Shown here one piece after another: positions 35,034 to 40,630 of a stretch of 40,630 nucleotides of DNA. Position 1 is the stretch's first letter; the number at the start of each line of letters is the position of its first letter. The notes under the pieces were generated by a model. The model was not told where the DNA came from, ran no database searches, and saw only the letters and a program-made list of their open reading frames with translations. The position numbers and the translations under genes were made by a program. This stretch comes from JAHDDW01 sp964648795 (GTDB lineage Bacteria > Actinomycetota > Acidimicrobiia > Acidimicrobiales > SZUA-35). Where the stretch lies: contig CAZYMB010000014.1 in the NCBI GenBank assembly GCA_964648795.1, positions 1 to 40,630 on the forward strand, written 5' to 3'.

Positions 35034-35957
35034 CTAGCGCTGGGGACCTGAAAGTGGAGGCAAATAACGCAGCCGTTCTGCCTGTTCTTGCCCGGCCAAA
35101 GTTACTTCGAAGGCTGGCTCTTCTTCCCTTGGCAAAAAAGTGAGAAAATCTGCATCTTCTAGCTGTCTGCTGGCCTTGAAACCCGTCTTGTGATTAATAT
35201 CTATGACTGCTCCCAGGTCTGCCCCTGTAAGGCGAGCCGAGCCTTTACTTTTTGCAAGGACAAACATCGTCACAAGTAGCCTTTGCGCTATTTCAACATC
35301 GCCAGCTCGAGCCAGTCCTCGTCGATGGTTAAATTGAGCTATCCAATTGAGTGGTTTATTAGATGGAACAACCATGTCCCACCCTTCCCAGTTCTCAATT
35401 TTGGTATACCCCTGTGATGAGAGAAGTCCATATCCATAGCGAGTAAGTTCTAGGTTCGATTCGACTGAGTCAGCTCTACCGTTAATCCTTGCAAGCCCCT
35501 TGTCAACCAAACGCTTAATCGCAGGGTCAGATGGGGCCCAAGACAAAGGGTTATTTGGAACAATCCCTGGATGCTGGTAGCCGCCAATCAAAGCCATTAG
35601 AGGAAGGTCATTGATCACATGCTTGCTTGCAGAGAGACCTAACGTACTCCCGTCCGCTTCTCTTTCGATTAGTTTTTTACCTCGCTCAGAGATTTGGTAT
35701 ACCTCTTCACCTTTGTCAGAAAGCTGGCGCGTCACCAAACGCTCTTCTAACAGCTCGCGAGCAAACCAGGCAAACCACTTAGGCGTAAAATTATGGTAGT
35801 GGTGGAAGAATCGTGCATTAATAAAAGAGCCTTCAAAGACCGAAAGCGAGATTAAAAATGGTAACTTCTTCGCCCGGTATTCGTCACCGAGCACATCGCC
35901 AGTTGCCCAATACCGATACAGCTTTGCTCCATCTACTATTTTCTGCCCTAAGCCCAT
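35034..35957 (-). CDS. Unknown protein with winged-helix-like segments (307 aa)
   Basis: No family is recognised. A segment at about residues 80-95, EVYQISERGKKLIERE, looks like the wing and last helix of a winged helix (the pattern ...LTxKGxxLL...). A similar one ends the protein, FEVTLAGQEQAERLRYL, after LTGADLGAVIDINHKTGFKASRQLED, a helix-turn-helix-like stretch. Two DNA-binding-type domains are therefore plausible. There is no signal peptide. ATG 35957 has AGGA upstream. It ends four bases from the convergent giant surface-protein gene and follows a second gene of similar character at 36018, so both may be regulators from one transcript. Confidence 0.75.
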   Translation of the reverse strand: MGLGQKIVDGAKLYRYWATGDVLGDEYRAKKLPFLISLSVFEGSFINARFFHHYHNFTPKWFAWFARELLEERLVTRQLSDKGEEVYQISERGKKLIEREADGSTLGLSASKHVINDLPLMALIGGYQHPGIVPNNPLSWAPSDPAIKRLVDKGLARINGRADSVESNLELTRYGYGLLSSQGYTKIENWEGWDMVVPSNKPLNWIAQFNHRRGLARAGDVEIAQRLLVTMFVLAKSKGSARLTGADLGAVIDINHKTGFKASRQLEDADFLTFLPREEEPAFEVTLAGQEQAERLRYLPPLSGPQR

Positions 35958-36017
35958 GATCCTGCCTTTTTAAGCCACTCTTAATTGTACAGCAGAGCCA
36001 AGCCGCCGAAAGCTTGG

Positions 36018-36635
36018 CTATTGTCGAGGCTTTATTAGCGTTATGCGACCTCTTTGAATAGCCAAAGCTCGTCGACCGATCTCGGTTATTGCGAATTCTT
36101 CAACCATCTTCTGCTTGGTGCTCTCACGCCGACCCCCCTCTACAAAGCCGAGGGATTTTAGAGAGACAAAGTCATTATTTAGGCGTGACTTCCTTCGTCG
36201 ATTTTCTCGGTTGAGTTCTACGACTGTTGAACCATGCTCGCCATAGCGGCCAATAAGTTCTAGTGTCTGCATAATCGCCCTCCAATAAAATCTGAGTTCT
36301 AATCCCATGGGCGCAGAATCACTGGCAAACGCTTCTTCTACCCATTCTTTACCTTTTTGGCTCAACCAAAAAACGTGTGGCTCACCTTGAACGTGAACCT
36401 CATTTTGATCTTGATCCACCTGCCTGACGTACCCAGAATGGGCTAGAGCAAGTGAAAGAGCCAGTAGGTTACCCGTCGACTTATACAATACAAACCAGTT
36501 TGGCGGCGCAATCTCCGCACTCTTTCTGGGCACATGGTAAACGCCTAAACCAGCCATATAAGCCTCTGCCTGCCCACTATTCTCAGCTATCCACGGGTCT
36601 ACACCGTCAGCCCATTCGATCTTTGGAACCGCCAT
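36018..36635 (-). CDS. Unknown protein with winged-helix-like segments (205 aa)
   Basis: A protein of 205 residues from ATG 36635, which has a good Shine-Dalgarno (AAGGTGG) five bases upstream. A GTG three codons earlier is part of that site and is not used here. VFWLSQKGKEWVEEAF and, near the C-terminus, FAITEIGRRALAIQRGRI have the wing-plus-helix pattern of winged-helix proteins. STVVELNRENRRRKSRLNNDFVSLK gives a basic helical stretch between them. The general plan resembles that of the neighbour at 35034, from which it is separated by 60 bases. A DNA-binding regulator is possible but unproven. Confidence 0.75.
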   Translation of the reverse strand: MAVPKIEWADGVDPWIAENSGQAEAYMAGLGVYHVPRKSAEIAPPNWFVLYKSTGNLLALSLALAHSGYVRQVDQDQNEVHVQGEPHVFWLSQKGKEWVEEAFASDSAPMGLELRFYWRAIMQTLELIGRYGEHGSTVVELNRENRRRKSRLNNDFVSLKSLGFVEGGRRESTKQKMVEEFAITEIGRRALAIQRGRITLIKPRQ

Positions 36636-36692
36636 AATTTCCACCTTATTTTTTGCTCAGCTCGCCAGTGTATAGGTTAGAAGTCTAGTTCC

Positions 36693-37541
36693 TCAACCCG
36701 GAAATTTCTCTGCTGCAGAAACGGTATTTTGAAGCAACATTGCCACTGTTGTAGGGCCTACGCCTCCCAGGCGTGGAGTTATCCAGGAAGCTTTCTCTCC
36801 TACTGCTTCATCTACATCGGGTAGTAGTTTCTTACCTTCCCAACTGATACCACCAGACACAACAACAGCTCCGTCTGCCACCATGTCTGGAGTTATAGTG
36901 TTCGGTCTACCGACTGCAGACACAATTACATCTGCGTTCATTGTGTAGCTAGCGATGTCAGGAACCCGAGAGTGAACTACTGTGACAGCTGCATCTACCC
37001 CTTTGTTCGCAAGCATCAAGGCCATTGGGCGACCAAGGGTTGGGCCTCTACCTACTACTACGACGTTCTTACCTGCTAAGTCCACCTCGTAATGAGTCAA
37101 CATTTCTAGAATCCCGGCCGGTGTTGCTGGGCGTGGGCCATCTTGTTGTAGAACTAGCCGACCCAGGTTCACAGGGTGCAGCCCATCACCATCTTTGTCT
37201 GGGCTCATCTGCATCAGAGCAGCGTTAAAGTCGAAACCATCTGGCGTCGGATGCTGAATAATATACGCGTCAACCTCTGGGTTCTGATTGAATTCGGCTA
37301 CAGCGCTAGTGAGAGCTGTTGGATCAGCTAATGCGTCGATGCCGATATGGAATGACTTAACACCAACTGTTTCACAAGTCTCGTGCTTCTTCTTCACATA
37401 GCTAGCGCTGGGGCCGTCGTCGCCAACAAGGATTGTGCCAAGGCCAGGTGCTCGACCATTGGCTTTAACTTTGGCGCTGCGTTCGGCAACATCAGCTAGA
37501 ACCGATTCTGCCACCTCGATACCCGAAAGAAACTTAGCCAT
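36693..37541 (-). CDS. folD: Bifunctional methylenetetrahydrofolate dehydrogenase/cyclohydrolase
   Basis: Interconverts 5,10-methylene-THF and 10-formyl-THF, the one-carbon donor used by PurN and PurH in this window. The 282 residues are normal length. The catalytic Tyr and Lys appear in SASYVKKKHETC and the acidic pair in DKDGDGLHP. The Rossmann loop is GRGPTLGRPM, and LGGVGPTTVAML is present near the end. Variations from the common form are QHPTP for QLPLP and PATPAGI for PCTPxGI; the catalytic Gln is kept. ATG 37541 lies 46 bases after the M24 peptidase gene. This is the variant found in part of the Actinomycetota, as far as I recall. Confidence 0.93.
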   Translation of the reverse strand: MAKFLSGIEVAESVLADVAERSAKVKANGRAPGLGTILVGDDGPSASYVKKKHETCETVGVKSFHIGIDALADPTALTSAVAEFNQNPEVDAYIIQHPTPDGFDFNAALMQMSPDKDGDGLHPVNLGRLVLQQDGPRPATPAGILEMLTHYEVDLAGKNVVVVGRGPTLGRPMALMLANKGVDAAVTVVHSRVPDIASYTMNADVIVSAVGRPNTITPDMVADGAVVVSGGISWEGKKLLPDVDEAVGEKASWITPRLGGVGPTTVAMLLQNTVSAAEKFPG

Positions 37542-37587
37542 AAGTCGAAGTCTAGCTCCATGAGTCCAGTCGTTGGTTCAACAGCGT

Positions 37588-38697
37588 CTAAGAAACAACA
37601 GCCAAATTATGATCGACAACATTAAGTGGATCCGCGGCTGTTTCACCAGCGACCACAATGTCTTCTATCCGAGCGCCGAACTTACCCGGAATGTAGATAC
37701 CTGGCTCGATAGAGAATGCGTTTCCGGCAACGAGAGGGTCTGAATTGCCTTCAACAATGTATGGTTCTTCGTGTGCTTCGACGCCTATGCCATGTCCAGT
37801 ACGGTGGATAAAGTACTCTCCATAGCCAGCAGCTTCAATAATTGAACGTCCCGCCCGGTCGACGTCTTCTGCTGCTGTGCCAGCTTTAGCAGCAGCCAAT
37901 GAAGCCGTTTGGGCCTCTAGTAACACTGCATACATCTCGGCAAATTCAGCTGAGGGTTCGCCTGTGTAGACACAACGGGTTAGATCAGAACAGTAGCCAA
38001 CACCATCATCACCAGCCATGGTGCCGCCAAAGTCACAAAGTACAACTTCGTTCTCCTTGATAACCCTGCTACCGGCATGATGATGCGGGCTTGCCGCATT
38101 TTCTCCGGCAGCTACAATCGCGAAATTAACTTTATAGTGGCCCTCAGCCTCAATTTGACGGCCTAGCTCTGCCGAAACTTGCGCTTCGGTCTGACCCACC
38201 AGTGGAATCTCACCCGATTGCAGCCGGCCAGCAATACGGTCAACAGCATGAGCTGCCGAGCGCAGAACAGCAATTTCTTCGGCGGATTTAACAGCACGAA
38301 GCGGAGTCATGACTACACCTGCATTGCAGAAATCTAAACTCGGAGCCCGCTCGATAAGCCCAACTAAAAAGCGTGCCCAAGTTGTCTCACCTATCGCCAC
38401 TTTGTTGGCACCGCCGAGCATGCCCACTACTAAGTCCAGTGGATCAGCCGTCTCGCCCCATGGAACCAACTCGAAATCTGATGTCTCAGTGACCAAGGAT
38501 GCTTCGAGTTCTGGGATTACAAGCCGTGCTTCGCCATCTTGTCTTAGAACTAACATCGTTAGTCGCTCTAGAGGCATGGCTGAATAGCCAGTCAAGTAAG
38601 GAAGGTCGGCACCAACGGAGAGACACAGTGCGTCAACATTCGTAGTTGCCATTTGTTGTCTTGCTTTTGCAATCCGATTTGAGAAAGTTGAGCCCAT
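37588..38697 (-). CDS. M24 family metallopeptidase (Xaa-Pro aminopeptidase-like)
   Basis: Cytoplasmic pita-bread peptidase, probably cleaving X-Pro dipeptides or N-terminal X-Pro bonds. A creatinase-like N-terminal domain (about 1-130) precedes the catalytic domain. The five metal ligands are visible: Asp in VLCDFGGT, Asp in YCSDLTR, His in RTGHGIGVEAHEEP, Glu in SIEPGIYIP, and Glu in ARIEDIV. The ATG at 38697 gives 369 residues; a GTG four codons earlier is also open. Neither has a Shine-Dalgarno. A TAGTGT lies eight bases before the ATG, compatible with a near-leaderless transcript, but no -35 fits well. Confidence 0.9.
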   Translation of the reverse strand: MGSTFSNRIAKARQQMATTNVDALCLSVGADLPYLTGYSAMPLERLTMLVLRQDGEARLVIPELEASLVTETSDFELVPWGETADPLDLVVGMLGGANKVAIGETTWARFLVGLIERAPSLDFCNAGVVMTPLRAVKSAEEIAVLRSAAHAVDRIAGRLQSGEIPLVGQTEAQVSAELGRQIEAEGHYKVNFAIVAAGENAASPHHHAGSRVIKENEVVLCDFGGTMAGDDGVGYCSDLTRCVYTGEPSAEFAEMYAVLLEAQTASLAAAKAGTAAEDVDRAGRSIIEAAGYGEYFIHRTGHGIGVEAHEEPYIVEGNSDPLVAGNAFSIEPGIYIPGKFGARIEDIVVAGETAADPLNVVDHNLAVVS

Positions 38698-38885
38698 ATT
38701 TTGAAACACTAGTTCAGACTCGAACCACTGGACTAAATTTGGCTTATTTTGTAGACCACGAGACCACTCTTGCTTAGGTGAAAGCTGGCCGTATGTATCT
38801 GCGCAATTACCTCATAGGCCAAGCCTTGAACGGAGACTTGAGGCCTCTAGTACGCGTTCTACCCGCGGATTATTGCACGATAAGG

Positions 38886-38896
38886 TGATATAAAAT
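38886..38896 (+). promoter_or_regulatory. Extended -10 promoter, probably giving a leaderless mRNA
   Basis: TGATATAAAAT at 38886-38896 is a very good extended -10 (TGnTATAAT-like). It ends six bases before the ATG of the next gene at 38903, so transcription should start at or next to the A of the ATG. No -35 and no Shine-Dalgarno at normal spacing are present. Confidence 0.55.
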
Positions 38897-38902
38897 TGAA
38901 CT

Positions 38903-39196
38903 ATGGGCGGACGAAATCTAGTTCAACGGCAGGCTTCTAAATTAACGACTTCAGCCATTGAGACCTCACCTCCTAGACAGGGTGAACGCCATACCAAACA
39001 AATTGCTATGCGTTTAAGCGACAAATACAACACCAAGCTCGAAGCTAACACCATAGATCTAACGGTGAAAAGCCTAGAGATCGAAGGCACTGAGAGAACA
39101 GAATTGGCCGTGGCTGGAACATATTTCAGTCACGGCCAACAAGTTCTGATTGAAGAACATCTAGCGGCAGCTGGCCAGATCAAGATAGCAGCCTAG
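38903..39196 (+). CDS. Small hypothetical protein (97 aa)
   Basis: A 97-residue protein of unknown family, the only plus-strand gene in the right part besides the giant surface protein. The first 35 residues are basic and polar and probably disordered. Residues 35-97 look like a compact beta-alpha domain (AMRLSDKYNTKLEAN, then LEIEGTERTELAVAGTYFS). No Cys, signal peptide or membrane segment is present. It ends 16 bases from the convergent purH. Support comes from the well-placed promoter, codon-like composition and the fit between neighbours. Confidence 0.6.
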   Translation: MGGRNLVQRQASKLTTSAIETSPPRQGERHTKQIAMRLSDKYNTKLEANTIDLTVKSLEIEGTERTELAVAGTYFSHGQQVLIEEHLAAAGQIKIAA

Positions 39197-39212
39197 CTCC
39201 TTGCCTAAACCG

Positions 39213-40630
39213 TTAGTGTCTAAATTGGCGTTCGCCGGTAAAGACCATGGCCAGGCCAAGCTCGTTGGCTGCTGCAATTACTTCTTCGTCTTTGATGGAA
39301 CCACCGGGTTGAATTACTGTAGATACACCGGCTGCTGCTGCTACTTCTAAACCGTCAGCAAATGGGAAGAATGCATCTGAGGCGCATGCCCCGCCCTTGG
39401 CTCGGTTGTTTGCTTTCTTGACTGCAAGTTCTCCGGCTTCGACCCGGTTTTGTTGACCTGCACCTATCCCCCAAGCAACGCCGTCTTTGGCTAGAACTAT
39501 TGAGTTAGAGCTGACGTGGCCACATACTCGCCAAGCAAGCGCTGCGTCTTGTAGACCATCTGCTGTCGGTTTGGTTTCAGTGACTGTTTCCCAAGCCTCT
39601 GAGTCACTAGCAAAATGGTGGTTCTGTTGAACTAAGAAGCCCTCTCCAATTTGGCGAACCTGTAGCGAAACCTGTTCTGGTGGAGTGGCGACAAGAATTC
39701 TGGTATTCGCTCGCTTAGCGATTAACTTATCTACAACACCTTCTGCATAACCTGGTGCAATCACCACATCAGCTTGTGCTGCTTCAATCATGGCGATAAC
39801 TGTGTCTTCGTCAACTTCATGGTTTAAGGCCACAATGCCACCAAAGGCAGAGCGACTGTCACATTCATAAGCTTGCGAATATGCAGAAGAAAGAGTGTCA
39901 GCCACGGCCACACCGCAAGGGTTAGCGTGTTTAATTATTGCTACAGCTGGGTTGTCACCAAGGTCATGGACTAGTGACCAGGCAGCTTCGGCATCGAAAT
40001 AGTTGAGATAGCTAAGCTCTAGCCCGCTGAGTTGCTGAACAGAGTCAAGCCAAGACTCTGCACCATTAAGACGGTAACGTGCTCCTGCTTGGTGAGGGTT
40101 CTCGCCATAGCGAAGATCATTTGCCTTCTCTAGCGAAAGAACTATCTGTTCTGGCAAGTCAACCTCAGCCTTAGGTTGCCCAAGACTGTCAGTCAAAGAA
40201 CTATCTGTCATCCAGTTAGCTATAGCTGCATCATAAGTTGTTGTGTGAGTAAATGCTTTAGCAGCCAGACTCTTACGTAAGCCAGAAGAAACGCTTCCGT
40301 TCTCTTTAATCTCGGCTAACACAACACCATAGTCAGCTGGATCAACAAGAACAGTTACGTGCTCATGATTCTTAGCAGCAGCTCTAACAAGAGTCGGTCC
40401 ACCAATGTCAATCATCTCTATTGAAGGCTCGGTAGCGAACGGATAAAGATTAGTCACCACAATATCTATTAGGTCAATACTGTGAGTTTCTAGATCTTGC
40501 AGGTGTTCTGCATCTCTACGGTCAGCCAGAATTCCACCGTGCACTTTAGGGTGCAGAGTAACGACTCTGTGCCCGAGCATTGGCGGATAGCCAGTGAACT
40601 CGGCAACATCGACAACAGGAATCTCAGCTC
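39213..40630 (-). CDS. purH: AICAR transformylase/IMP cyclohydrolase (partial, 5' end beyond right edge)
   Basis: Last two steps to IMP: formylation of AICAR and ring closure. The frame is open to the window edge, where it reads AEFTGYPPMLGHRVVTLHPK, the typical early part of the MGS-like cyclohydrolase domain. About 55 N-terminal residues are therefore missing. The transformylase domain shows LRYGENPHQ, IIKHANPCGVA, SNSIVLAKDG, GIGAGQQNRV and SDAFFPFADG, and the protein ends FTGERQFRH as in most PurH. The Met at 40580 is internal and not the start. It is apart from the purC operon and convergent with the small gene at 38903; the upstream neighbours are not in view. Confidence 0.97.
   Translation of the reverse strand, partial: AEIPVVDVAEFTGYPPMLGHRVVTLHPKVHGGILADRRDAEHLQDLETHSIDLIDIVVTNLYPFATEPSIEMIDIGGPTLVRAAAKNHEHVTVLVDPADYGVVLAEIKENGSVSSGLRKSLAAKAFTHTTTYDAAIANWMTDSSLTDSLGQPKAEVDLPEQIVLSLEKANDLRYGENPHQAGARYRLNGAESWLDSVQQLSGLELSYLNYFDAEAAWSLVHDLGDNPAVAIIKHANPCGVAVADTLSSAYSQAYECDSRSAFGGIVALNHEVDEDTVIAMIEAAQADVVIAPGYAEGVVDKLIAKRANTRILVATPPEQVSLQVRQIGEGFLVQQNHHFASDSEAWETVTETKPTADGLQDAALAWRVCGHVSSNSIVLAKDGVAWGIGAGQQNRVEAGELAVKKANNRAKGGACASDAFFPFADGLEVAAAAGVSTVIQPGGSIKDEEVIAAANELGLAMVFTGERQFRH

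Noticed and set aside
38700..38740. tRNA-like T-arm (GGTTCGAGTC) on the minus strand
   Set aside because: The flanking bases do not form the T-stem, and no acceptor, D or anticodon arm could be found around it.

Overview
The window looks like a chromosomal segment of a bacterium, most likely an uncultured member of the Actinomycetota (perhaps an Acidimicrobiia-like lineage). The reasons are a LAFTG-type sortase anchor on a giant wall protein, an actinobacterial-style DUF2126 transglutaminase and glycogen-debranching gene, moderate GC by eye, and frequent GTG/TTG starts. This placement is inference; no rRNA or other decisive marker is present. Coding density is high, most genes lie on the minus strand, and no tRNA, insertion sequence, prophage or CRISPR array was recognised. 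No gene-free stretch exceeds about 200 bases.

Region by region. Positions 1-1144 (minus) hold the N-terminal part of a secreted, extremely acidic and Ser-rich protein that runs off the left edge and ends in what looks like the start of a DUF1996 domain. Positions 1216-9762 (minus) are one tight purine operon read purC - purF - purD/purM fusion - purN - guaB - hotdog thioesterase - cysS, with most junctions overlapping or a few bases apart. Its leader, in a divergent intergenic region, contains a strong intrinsic terminator that may act as an attenuator. Positions 9949-18480 hold a 5'(3')-deoxyribonucleotidase-like gene, two small unknown genes (one a lipoprotein), a glycogen-debranching-like glycosidase, a dCMP-deaminase-like gene, a two-part transglutaminase/DUF2126 protein and a glutaminase.

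Positions 18548-27174 (minus) contain a DNA-end-processing operon, herA - sbcD (mre11) - sbcC (rad50) - nurA, followed by an unknown gene and a lysS of unusual subtype. This is the gene set known from archaeal double-strand-break resection; here the HerA-like ATPase has a non-canonical P-loop.

Positions 27327-35030 (plus) encode a 2567-residue secreted, sortase-anchored stalk-like protein with 15 DUF11/DUF7507-type modules of two alternating kinds, including a perfect 224-bp internal duplication. Facing it on the minus strand is a run of M24 peptidase, folD and two winged-helix-like unknown genes. A small plus-strand gene with a near-leaderless extended -10 promoter and the 3' part of purH close the window. 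purC, purF, purD/M, purN, purH, guaB and folD together cover much of IMP/GMP synthesis and its one-carbon supply.
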